Assembly (NCBI GenBank): GCA_937931765.1
Contig: CALHAO010000490.1
Coordinates: 1 to 5,280, forward strand
Reading direction: 5' to 3'
DNA: 5,280 bases
From: an uncultured Thiotrichaceae bacterium
GTDB lineage: Bacteria > Pseudomonadota > Gammaproteobacteria > Thiotrichales > Thiotrichaceae
The position numbers were made by a program, and so were the translations under genes. Below, piece by piece: positions 1 through 5,280 of the stretch. The notes under the pieces were generated by a model. The model ran no database searches. It saw only the letters and a list, made by a program, of their open reading frames with translations, and had not been told where the DNA came from. The first letter of the stretch is position 1. Each line of letters opens with the position of its first letter.

Positions 1-4
1 CCCA

Positions 5-1576
5 TTAATCCTGCAAAACCTTTGAGGCTTCCTGAAGTTGCTTAAATATTTCCAGCGACTCAGCCGAAATATCATCCCGAGACTCCAGCTCTCTAATCAG
101 CTCATCACTCAAACCCTGAGTTTCCACCAGATCCCACACATCAGCCGGGATACGGTTGTTATCCTCAGCCAGCATCGAAGGCGGCATAAATTTACCCCAC
201 AGTTCGCCGTATTCGATCACCCGCCCGTTCAGTTCCATATCACTTTTCAACAGGCGTAAGTCCATCCGATATTCGCCATCAGACTCAACCAGTCCTTTCT
301 GCTCCACCGGATAAGACAACAACACATCAAATTCAGCAGGCAATGCAGTCTCAGCTATTTTGAATGCAATGTCTCCCCGGATAAAACGAATCAAACCCGG
401 CACACCCGTTGCCACCAAATCTGCCAACACGACAGGCTTATCAGTTCCAGCATAACGCAACTTGGCAGTATGCATAATCCCACCCTGATCAGTCATCACG
501 TTAAGCTCATAATTCAGCTGTGTTTTATCTGCCTGCAACGCCTTCTTAAATAAAACAGCCAACAATTGATTCGCTACATCACGTAACTCAATGTCCAGCT
601 GCGTCATCTGCCGCCGCGCTTCCGGTAAATCCATTTCCTCATCACCAGGGTCTAGCTGCGCTTCTATATCCTGCATCCGGTTTTGCAAACGGTTAATTTC
701 AGCTAGCGCAGGCTGACTAATACCGGAAAAATCCAGCTTTAAATCCAGCTGTTTTAATGGATAAGTCAGGCCTGAAAACTGATCAAGGCTGAGCTTAATA
801 TCACCTTGTACATCATTGCCGTTGACTTCTGTTGTTGTGCGCCCGGCAAGATTAAACAGCACTGGCTCAGGCTCTTCGGGAAAAGACACAGAAACGCCTG
901 CTGCTTGCGTAGTCACTTCATCAGCAACACCAGAATCAGCTTTATTTACTGTCAATGATGGTAACGAAATAGTTATCTCATCACTACCCAGTGCCAACGG
1001 GCCTGTTGTCATTTCAAAAGTGGCAGGAAGCACAGCCTGTGAAGTGCCTATACTCTGTGCGGCCCATTGCCCATACAACTGCAAGCCGTCCAGCGCAAAA
1101 CTTAGTTTGCCCTCATCACTGGCGGCTTGCAAAGGCAGCATTTGAAGCTGATAAGTAGCAATCTGATTAAAGTCCACCTCTGTTTCAGCCAAAAACGGAG
1201 GCTTAGCAGCGAATGCCGTATCCACTAACTCACGGACAGACTCATCTAATGCACCTTGATCAAGGCGGGTTTTCCAATACAATAAAGCTGGACGGGGTTC
1301 AGACTGCCAGATGATTGGGCCATGCATCACCTCATGCACCAGCGGCAGGTTATCTACCCATTGCCCCAGTGGAGTCTGGCTGACATTGAGACGCGTCACC
1401 ACACGTGAATTCAGCAATGAACGTTGATAATCGACTAAAGCATGTTGTCCGTCAGTGGCCTGTAAGTACTGCCTAACCTGCTTTTCGGTTTGTAGCCCAA
1501 TAAACCAACTGGCCCCAAGCCATGCAGCTATCAGCAATACGACTAACACAGCTGTTGTCAGTAACAGCTTTTTCAT
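5..1576 (-). CDS. DUF945 (YdgA-like) membrane-anchored envelope protein
   Basis: A 523-residue protein with one N-terminal hydrophobic segment (about residues 4-27, after MKK) and no other membrane segment. It is probably an inner-membrane-anchored periplasmic protein, or a secreted one if the signal is cleaved. The early part matches my memory of the YdgA/DUF945 family: a tyrosine/serine-rich patch near 50-57, then an HExxHGP motif (H81, H85, G86, P87). The middle is soluble and beta-rich. Residues about 293-345 look like a coiled coil, interrupted by an acidic, proline-containing stretch at 309-320. The last ~60 residues are helical and acidic and seem to extend past the usual family end. 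The start at 1576 is backed by GGAG 8 nt upstream. It lies 58 bp downstream of murJ on the same strand and is probably co-transcribed. The biochemical function of the family is not settled. Family call fairly sure; role unknown. Confidence 0.75.
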   Translation of the reverse strand: MKKLLLTTAVLVVLLIAAWLGASWFIGLQTEKQVRQYLQATDGQHALVDYQRSLLNSRVVTRLNVSQTPLGQWVDNLPLVHEVMHGPIIWQSEPRPALLYWKTRLDQGALDESVRELVDTAFAAKPPFLAETEVDFNQIATYQLQMLPLQAASDEGKLSFALDGLQLYGQWAAQSIGTSQAVLPATFEMTTGPLALGSDEITISLPSLTVNKADSGVADEVTTQAAGVSVSFPEEPEPVLFNLAGRTTTEVNGNDVQGDIKLSLDQFSGLTYPLKQLDLKLDFSGISQPALAEINRLQNRMQDIEAQLDPGDEEMDLPEARRQMTQLDIELRDVANQLLAVLFKKALQADKTQLNYELNVMTDQGGIMHTAKLRYAGTDKPVVLADLVATGVPGLIRFIRGDIAFKIAETALPAEFDVLLSYPVEQKGLVESDGEYRMDLRLLKSDMELNGRVIEYGELWGKFMPPSMLAEDNNRIPADVWDLVETQGLSDELIRELESRDDISAESLEIFKQLQEASKVLQD

Positions 1577-1584
1577 AGTGCAAA

Positions 1585-1588
1585 CTCC
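1585..1588 (-). promoter_or_regulatory. Ribosome binding site of the DUF945 gene
   Basis: On the minus strand GGAG lies 8 nt before the ATG at 1576. It fixes that start and shows the gene can be translated independently of murJ despite the short gap. Confidence 0.6.
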
Positions 1589-1634
1589 ATTGTAAATATC
1601 CTGTCATCCATGACTCAGGCTCACCCTGACACTC

Positions 1635-3191
1635 TCATCGACCCAACATTTGCCGGGCAGTAATACCACTTAAGCGTAGCGTAGCGAAATATCCAGCCAG
1701 TGCAACACTAATCAGCATGGCCAGCCAGCCTATTTTCTCCAACCCAGACGCGGCCTGCCACCATAGCCCATCCGGATTAAGCAACCATAACAACACAACC
1801 ATAGTCACCGTAGCCACCAGAATACGTCCAAGGTGTTTCAGCCAACCGTGCTGAAGATTAAAGATATTGTCTTTGCGCAAATAATAGAACAAAAGTCCTG
1901 CATTGATATAACCGGCCAAAGCTGTAGCAAGTGCCAAGCCTGCGTGAGCACCTACCTTACCGGACAAATACCATGGTAGTACAATCAGCAAATTCAATAA
2001 CATATTGGAGAATATAGCGATAATACCGATCTTCACGGGTGTGCGGGTATCTTGTCGCGAATAAAAGCCTGGTGCTAACACTTTAACCAAAATAAAGGCC
2101 GGTAAACCCAACGCATAAGTCCGCAGACTCATCGCCGCCATTTCCACATCTAACCACCTGAATTCACCGTACATCATCACAGTTGCCAGAATGGGTTTAG
2201 CCAGTAATAGCAGACCCAAAGTTGCCGGAACCGCCAGCAATAAAGCCAGCCGCAGCGCCCAATCCATAGTGCTACTGAACTGGCTGGAGTCAGCATTGGC
2301 GTGATCACCGGATAGTTTTGGCAGAATCACTGTGCCCAACGCCACACCGAATATGGCCAAGGGCAACTCAACAAAACGGTCGGAGTAATACAGCCATGAA
2401 ATACTGCCCACCATCAGGAAGGAGGCGATCACAGTATTAATCACCAAGTTCAATTGCGCGACGGATGAACCAAACAAAGCCGGGATCATCAGCTTCATGA
2501 TCTTCTTTACACCATCATGCGCCTTACGGTAACGAAAGCGTGGCACCAGACCCATTTTGCGTAGAATGGGAACCTGCACCAACATCTGAGCGATACCTGC
2601 GAAAAACACACCCCAGGCTAAGGCCATCACCGGCTCATCAAATAAAGGCGCTACCCAGATAGCCGCCACAATCAACACTACATTTAATAACACAGGCGCG
2701 AACGCAGGTGTCGCAAAGTGTTTGAACGTATTAAGAATACCGCCTAGCAAACCGGCCAGCGATATAAACAGAATATAAGGGAAAGTGATACGCAACATAT
2801 CCGCTGCCAGATCCGGGCGGGCATCCGGCTTATCCATAAAACCAGGCGCGAATACATTCACCAACAAAGGGGCGGCCAACATGCCTACCGTACTGATAAT
2901 CAACAGAATCAGCCCCAGCGCACCGGCCACATGATCAATAAGATCTTTCAACGCTTCGCGGCTACGGGTTTCTTTATATTCGGATAACACCGGCACAAAC
3001 GCCAGCGCAAACGCACCTTCAGCAAAAAAACGCCGTAATAAATTGGGGATTTTAAACGCGACAAAAAACGCATCAGTAGCGCCGCCCACTGGAAAATAGC
3101 GGGCAATAATCATATCCCGCACCAGACCGAGTACACGGGAAACCATAGTCATGGCGCTGATGACTGCACCAGAACGTAGAAGACTGCTCAT
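1635..3191 (-). CDS. murJ: Lipid II flippase MurJ (MviN family)
   Basis: Polytopic inner-membrane protein of 518 residues, the usual MurJ length (MOP exporter superfamily), with about 14 hydrophobic segments. MurJ moves lipid II from the cytoplasmic to the periplasmic face for peptidoglycan synthesis. The N-terminus carries the family signature: SRVLGLVRD (R19, R25), TDAFFVAFKIPNLLRR (D40, R53) and FAEGAF (E58). YYSDRFVELP contains R272, aligning with E. coli R270. These correspond to the charged cavity residues needed for function in E. coli (R18, R24, D39, R52, E57, R270), so the protein should be active. The start is set at 3191 because homologues begin at an equivalent short Met-(x)n-Leu-Leu lead-in. 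The open frame runs on to 3296, but that extension is not hydrophobic, is not family-like and overlaps the divergent gene. No strong Shine-Dalgarno precedes 3191. Probably the first gene of a murJ-DUF945 transcript. Confidence 0.96.
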   Translation of the reverse strand: MSSLLRSGAVISAMTMVSRVLGLVRDMIIARYFPVGGATDAFFVAFKIPNLLRRFFAEGAFALAFVPVLSEYKETRSREALKDLIDHVAGALGLILLIISTVGMLAAPLLVNVFAPGFMDKPDARPDLAADMLRITFPYILFISLAGLLGGILNTFKHFATPAFAPVLLNVVLIVAAIWVAPLFDEPVMALAWGVFFAGIAQMLVQVPILRKMGLVPRFRYRKAHDGVKKIMKLMIPALFGSSVAQLNLVINTVIASFLMVGSISWLYYSDRFVELPLAIFGVALGTVILPKLSGDHANADSSQFSSTMDWALRLALLLAVPATLGLLLLAKPILATVMMYGEFRWLDVEMAAMSLRTYALGLPAFILVKVLAPGFYSRQDTRTPVKIGIIAIFSNMLLNLLIVLPWYLSGKVGAHAGLALATALAGYINAGLLFYYLRKDNIFNLQHGWLKHLGRILVATVTMVVLLWLLNPDGLWWQAASGLEKIGWLAMLISVALAGYFATLRLSGITARQMLGR

Positions 3192-3224
3192 TGTTATTTT
3201 TACATTGGCTGGGAAAGGGCTTGG

Positions 3225-3253
3225 ATTATCTATGATAGTCTTTGGATCTACAA
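3225..3253 (-). promoter_or_regulatory. Candidate promoter for murJ
   Basis: On the minus strand TTGTAG (3248-3253) and GATAAT (3225-3230) are separated by exactly 17 bp. The -10 has one mismatch to TATAAT; the -35 matches only its first three bases. The start of transcription would fall near 3217, about 25 nt before the murJ ATG. It lies in the only gap upstream of murJ, which adds some weight, but the match is weak and made by eye. Confidence 0.3.
3231..3236 (+). promoter_or_regulatory. Candidate -10 element for the GNAT gene
   Basis: TATGAT differs from TATAAT at one base and would start a transcript near 3243, about 40 nt before the ATG at 3284. No good -35 stands at 16-18 bp; the nearest TTG-containing hexamer, TTGGCT at 3205-3210, is 20 bp away. 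The element abuts the candidate murJ -10 on the other strand, so the two promoters would be back to back. Confidence 0.22.
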
Positions 3254-3272
3254 CAGCAACAGATGACCAAAC

Positions 3273-3276
3273 AGGA
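3273..3276 (+). promoter_or_regulatory. Ribosome binding site deciding the GNAT start
   Basis: AGGA sits 7 nt before the ATG at 3284. The earlier in-frame starts (TTG at 3242, ATG at 3263) have no such site, so 3284 is the preferred start. Confidence 0.6.
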
Positions 3277-3283
3277 TATAAGC

Positions 3284-3745
3284 ATGCCCCAATCACCCAT
3301 CAACATCCGCCAGGCAAACGCCCAAGATGCGCAGGCCATCGCCGACTTCAATAGCCTGATGGCCATGGAAACCGAGGCTAAAACCCTGCAACCAGAGACC
3401 ATATTGGGTGGCGTGCAAAACATGATTGCCAATCCCGCTTATGGCTATTATCTGGTGGCTGAGCAAGATGGACAACTTATCGGTTCACTGATGGTGACCA
3501 GCGAATGGAGCGACTGGCGTAATGGATTGTTCTGGTGGATACAAAGTGTCTATATTCGCAAGGAATGGCGCAGACAAGGTATCTATCGCCAATTATACGG
3601 CATGGTCAAAACACTGGCAGCGCAAGACGGTAATATCTGCGGCTTCCGCTTATACGTCGAGAAAGATAACCTGAAAGCCCAACAGACTTATCAGTCACTG
3701 GGTATGACAGCGACTGATTACCTGATTTATGAAGAGGAGCAATAA
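3284..3745 (+). CDS. GNAT-family N-acetyltransferase
   Basis: A 153-residue cytoplasmic protein, a typical single-domain GNAT length; such enzymes transfer an acyl group from acetyl-CoA to an amine. It opens with the usual INIRQAN beta strand and DAQAIADFN helix. The central strand and acetyl-CoA loop are SVYIRKEWRRQGIYRQLY (about residues 88-105). The pyrophosphate-binding motif Q/R-x-x-G-x-G/A reads R96-R97-Q98-G99-I100-Y101, so G99 is kept but the last small residue is a tyrosine. The C-terminal motif has N129, A132, Y136 and SLGM (138-141) in the expected N..A...Y...G spacing. The substrate cannot be predicted. It is divergent from murJ and convergent with the transglycosylase, so it is probably a single-gene unit. 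The start at 3284 is chosen from the ribosome site and because homologues begin shortly before the first strand. Confidence 0.88.
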   Translation: MPQSPINIRQANAQDAQAIADFNSLMAMETEAKTLQPETILGGVQNMIANPAYGYYLVAEQDGQLIGSLMVTSEWSDWRNGLFWWIQSVYIRKEWRRQGIYRQLYGMVKTLAAQDGNICGFRLYVEKDNLKAQQTYQSLGMTATDYLIYEEEQ

Positions 3746-3766
3746 GCCAACTACCGGCTTATTGTT
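3738..3766. terminator. Probable bidirectional terminator over both convergent stop codons
   Basis: AATAAGCC (3741-3748) and GGCTTATT (3756-3763) form a perfect 8-bp stem around a 7-nt loop. The stem extends through C3740-G3764, a G-U wobble and A3738-T3766 on the plus-strand RNA. The GNAT stop (3743-3745) lies in the left arm and the transglycosylase stop (3759-3761, read on minus) in the right arm. Downstream sequence is moderately T-rich on both strands but has no long uninterrupted T-run, so termination strength is uncertain. Confidence 0.6.
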
Positions 3767-4910
3767 GCTTATATAGCTGCGGGGCGCGTTGTTTGTTGGC
3801 CGCCCGGCCAGCGCGTCCCGGCTTGAACGGTGCGGCATAAGTGCGCTGAACTCTTTTTGCCGTTTTCTGTGGCGCTACCACTGTCCCGTCTGCGTTCCGC
3901 ACAATCTTCTTACTTACCTTTCTGAGTACCGGTGTCTGAGGCTGCTGCTGTACTCTGATCGGCCTGGACATCTGGCCGGTGATAATTTCATGTGTCTGGG
4001 AAGCCTGCTGATCTGACAATGCCGCACGTCTTTTTTGTTGCTGACGCACCTGCTGCACCAACTGTTTTTGTCGCTCGGCCTGTTGGCGCTGGCGCATTTG
4101 TGCGACCAACTGTTGCTGACGCTCGGGTTGCTGCCGCTGACGCATTTGTTGCACTAACTGTGCCTGCCTGGCTGCCCGCTTACGCTGAGCCGGTGTCATT
4201 GCAGCTAAACGTTTTTGTTCAGCCAATTGTGCCTGACGTTGCCGGGCTAAACGTTGTTTTTTATATTCCTGGGCGAGTTTAGCCTGCTTTTTTGCGGCTT
4301 CCTGCGCCGTTTGTGCCTGTACCACCTGTTGCTTCTGAGCTTTCAATTTTTTGTAAACCAGCAACACATCATGCACATAATTACGGGTTTCACGGAAAGG
4401 TGGAATACCATTGTACCGGTCAACCCGACCCTCTCCGGCATTGTAGCCTGCCAACACTTTCTGCAGGTCACCATTAAACCGCTTACTCAGCCAGCTTAGG
4501 TATTTTGTACCACCCCGCACATTCTGGTCGGTATCATACACATTACTGACACCAAAGCGCTCCGCCGTAGCCGGAATCAACTGCATCAAACCTTGTGCAC
4601 CCTTGGGTGACAATGCTTTCTGTCGATAACAGGATTCAATAGTAATTACTGATTTAACCAGGTCATGGTCAACACCGTACTTTTTAGCATGGGTGTGAAT
4701 ACTTTGCAGAAAAGGAAATGCCTTTTTATTTAAGGCCTTCGCAGACTTCCGTGCACAAGGGTGATGCGCTTTCTGTTCACTTAACTTGAGGGTTTGCGGA
4801 TTTTTATCGGCTGCTTTTTCAGCCGAAGTAGCATTGACAGCAGAAGTGCCACCTAATAACAGACACAAACCAATACCTGTTAGCCCCAAAACATTCCTTG
4901 TTATCATCAT
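3759..4910 (-). CDS. Periplasmic SLT-domain lytic transglycosylase with Gln/Arg-rich tail
   Basis: A 383-residue exported enzyme that cleaves the MurNAc-GlcNAc bond of peptidoglycan to leave 1,6-anhydroMurNAc. Residues 1-30 form a signal peptide with a hydrophobic core at about 8-20 and Ala-rich cleavage options at about 24-30; C16 does not sit in a proper lipobox. The SLT (family 1) domain spans about 66-188: catalytic glutamate E92 in TIES, GAQGLMQ at 104-110, AGYNAGEGRV at 154-163, and the closing ETRNYVHDVL. Residues about 190-295 are a Gln/Arg/Lys/Ala-rich, probably coiled-coil region that includes 16-residue tandem repeats. The rest (296-383) is basic and likely disordered. C52 and C94 are the only other cysteines. 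AGGG at 4915-4918 is 4 nt from the first ATG and 7 nt from a second ATG at 4907, so the true start may be 4907. The domain call is very safe; the physiological role is not known. Confidence 0.93.
   Translation of the reverse strand: MMITRNVLGLTGIGLCLLLGGTSAVNATSAEKAADKNPQTLKLSEQKAHHPCARKSAKALNKKAFPFLQSIHTHAKKYGVDHDLVKSVITIESCYRQKALSPKGAQGLMQLIPATAERFGVSNVYDTDQNVRGGTKYLSWLSKRFNGDLQKVLAGYNAGEGRVDRYNGIPPFRETRNYVHDVLLVYKKLKAQKQQVVQAQTAQEAAKKQAKLAQEYKKQRLARQRQAQLAEQKRLAAMTPAQRKRAARQAQLVQQMRQRQQPERQQQLVAQMRQRQQAERQKQLVQQVRQQQKRRAALSDQQASQTHEIITGQMSRPIRVQQQPQTPVLRKVSKKIVRNADGTVVAPQKTAKRVQRTYAAPFKPGRAGRAANKQRAPQLYKQQ
4026..4169 (-). repeat. Three 48-bp tandem repeats in the transglycosylase tail
   Basis: Three consecutive 16-residue units lie at 4122-4169, 4074-4121 and 4026-4073 (residues 248-263, 264-279, 280-295). 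The consensus is RQxQLVxQMRQRQQxE. Units 1 and 2 agree at 13 of 16 residues, and units 2 and 3 at 9 of 16, so the array is decaying toward the C-terminus. A looser relative occurs upstream around residues 221-238. The pattern predicts a long positively charged helix. Confidence 0.8.
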
Positions 4911-4913
4911 AAT

Positions 4914-4918
4914 TCCCT
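4914..4918 (-). promoter_or_regulatory. Ribosome binding site of the transglycosylase gene
   Basis: AGGGA on the minus strand is very close to the first ATG (4908-4910) and better spaced for the second, adjacent ATG (4905-4907). Either start gives the same mature protein after signal cleavage. Confidence 0.5.
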
Positions 4919-5036
4919 GATAAATACTGAGTTAACCGTTGTAATATATCGATATGTTAGGCGTATTCTTTTTACAAATCCGCTGCCAAAAGTGCCTGAG
5001 GTGCAAAACAATGGATAAATAACATTGCCCGATGCG

Positions 5037-5065
5037 CTTATATTAGTAATTAGTTATGAAGACAA
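5037..5065 (-). promoter_or_regulatory. Candidate sigma70-type promoter for the transglycosylase gene
   Basis: On the minus strand TTGTCT (5060-5065, 4 of 6 matches to TTGACA) is followed after exactly 17 bp by TATAAG (5037-5042, 5 of 6 matches to TATAAT). This is the best promoter match I found in the gap. Transcription would begin near 5030, giving an untranslated leader of about 120 nt. Confidence 0.42.
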
Positions 5066-5126
5066 AGTTCAAATAGATTTCAACCGCAGGGTTAATCTGC
5101 TTCTCTGCACATCCATGATGAGTATA

Positions 5127-5147
5127 GCCCGTTTCACCAAACAGGGC
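5127..5147. other. Hairpin downstream of tsaB
   Basis: GCCC-GTTT, a CACC loop, then AAAC, one bulged A and GGGC on the plus strand, so two 4-bp stem blocks separated by a bulge. It begins about 20 bp past the tsaB stop. On the minus strand no T-run follows it, so it is a poor intrinsic terminator. It could protect the 3' end of the tsaB transcript or accompany Rho-dependent termination. Confidence 0.35.
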
Positions 5148-5167
5148 GTCAGAAAGCTATGATAAGG

Positions 5168-5280
5168 CTAAGATTTCATCGCCCGCTCACGGGTAGTCTC
5201 AGCCACTTTATTACGCAGGTAAACCGGCTGAGCCAATTCAGCATCAACAGCCTCACCCCGTTGCCAGGCAGCTGCCGCCA
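5168..5280 (-). CDS. tsaB: TsaB, tRNA t6A biosynthesis protein (C-terminal 36 residues, cut by window edge)
   Basis: The open frame enters from the right edge and ends at TAG (5168-5170). The visible tail is AAAAWQRGEAVDAELAQ followed by PVYLRNKVAETTRERAMKS. The motif QPVYLR(N/D)KVA near the C-terminus is what I recall for gammaproteobacterial TsaB (YeaZ); the E. coli protein ends in a similar PVYLRNEVA segment. TsaB is the inactive ASKHA-fold partner of TsaD in the TsaB-TsaD-TsaE complex. That complex transfers threonylcarbamoyl to A37 of ANN-decoding tRNAs in the cytoplasm. Only the tail is visible, so nothing can be said about the nucleotide-fold body or the start. It is upstream of the transglycosylase on the same strand, but the 257-bp gap with its own candidate promoter argues against one operon. 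Confidence 0.8.
   Translation of the reverse strand, partial: AAAAWQRGEAVDAELAQPVYLRNKVAETTRERAMKS

Larger units (their letters stand above)
4911..5167. other. Non-coding gap between tsaB and the transglycosylase gene
   Basis: This 257-bp gap has no ORF with a credible start and length on either strand. It holds a candidate minus-strand promoter (5037-5065), a hairpin (5127-5147), a perfect 10-bp palindrome ATATCGATAT (4946-4955) and a direct repeat of ATTAGT (5042-5047 and 5049-5054) that mostly falls in the promoter spacer. The palindrome could be an operator or chance in AT-rich DNA. I see no recognisable riboswitch or RNA gene. Confidence 0.6.

Noticed and set aside
816..1145. 109-codon plus-strand open frame antisense to the DUF945 gene
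   Set aside because: Lies wholly inside a well-supported gene on the other strand and has no recognisable domain; a shadow frame.
1603..1629. Short inverted repeats between murJ and the DUF945 gene (GTCAT/ATGAC and TCAGG/CCTGA)
   Set aside because: Each stem is only 5 bp and no T-run follows on the minus strand, so they do not support a terminator.
3242..3283. GNAT starts at TTG 3242 or ATG 3263
   Set aside because: Neither has a Shine-Dalgarno sequence, and the extra residues are Gln-rich and not family-like. ATG 3284 has AGGA at a 7-nt spacing.
3192..3296. Longer murJ reading frame starting at 3296 (35 extra residues)
   Set aside because: The extra residues do not resemble MurJ, overlap the divergent GNAT gene start, and cover the only region available for promoters. 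Homologues begin at the equivalent of 3191.
3992..4282. Plus-strand open frames antisense to the Gln/Arg-rich tail
   Set aside because: The repetitive codon pattern of the real gene produces long antisense frames; the predicted peptides are low-complexity and resemble no family.
4972..5025. 17-codon minus-strand ORF upstream of the transglycosylase gene, as a possible leader peptide
   Set aside because: No convincing ribosome site and no regulatory codon run; this length is expected by chance.
5115..5162. 15-codon plus-strand ORF in the tsaB-transglycosylase gap
   Set aside because: No ribosome site, and it overlaps the hairpin at 5127-5147; too short to support.
1..5280. A novel defence, mobile or biosynthetic system
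   Set aside because: All sizeable genes fall into known housekeeping or envelope families, with no mobile-element boundaries, integrase, repeat array between genes, or compositional break visible by eye.

Overview
This looks like ordinary chromosomal DNA from a Gram-negative bacterium, most likely a gammaproteobacterium. The reasons are a MurJ flippase of the E. coli type, a YdgA/DUF945-type envelope protein, a periplasmic SLT lytic transglycosylase and a TsaB C-terminus of the gammaproteobacterial kind. Base composition by eye is balanced to slightly AT-rich and similar across the genes. I see no insertion sequence, phage gene, CRISPR array, tRNA or rRNA. I cannot name the genus.

Layout. 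Positions 5-1576 (minus strand) encode an inner-membrane-anchored DUF945 (YdgA-like) protein. Positions 1635-3191 (minus) encode the lipid II flippase MurJ. These two lie head to tail with a 58-bp gap and no convincing terminator, so they probably share a transcript with murJ first. A 92-bp divergent spacer (3192-3283) separates murJ from a small plus-strand GNAT acetyltransferase (3284-3745). That gene converges on a minus-strand periplasmic lytic transglycosylase (3759-4910), which has a Gln/Arg-rich tail carrying 16-residue tandem repeats. The two convergent stop codons are 13 bp apart and sit in opposite arms of one hairpin, a likely shared bidirectional terminator. Positions 4911-5167 are non-coding and hold a candidate sigma70-type promoter and one hairpin. 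From 5168 to the right edge lies the C-terminal end of a minus-strand gene that I recognise as tsaB.

Function. MurJ flips the peptidoglycan precursor lipid II outward and the transglycosylase cleaves peptidoglycan strands, so much of the window concerns the cell envelope. The two genes are on separate transcripts, however, and nothing in the sequence ties them into one regulated system. TsaB works in tRNA t6A modification. The GNAT substrate and the DUF945 function cannot be read from the sequence.

I did not find an undescribed system. The points most worth checking are the stop-codon hairpin, the repeat tail and cysteine pair of the transglycosylase, its possible ~120-nt leader, and the C-terminal extension of the DUF945 protein.
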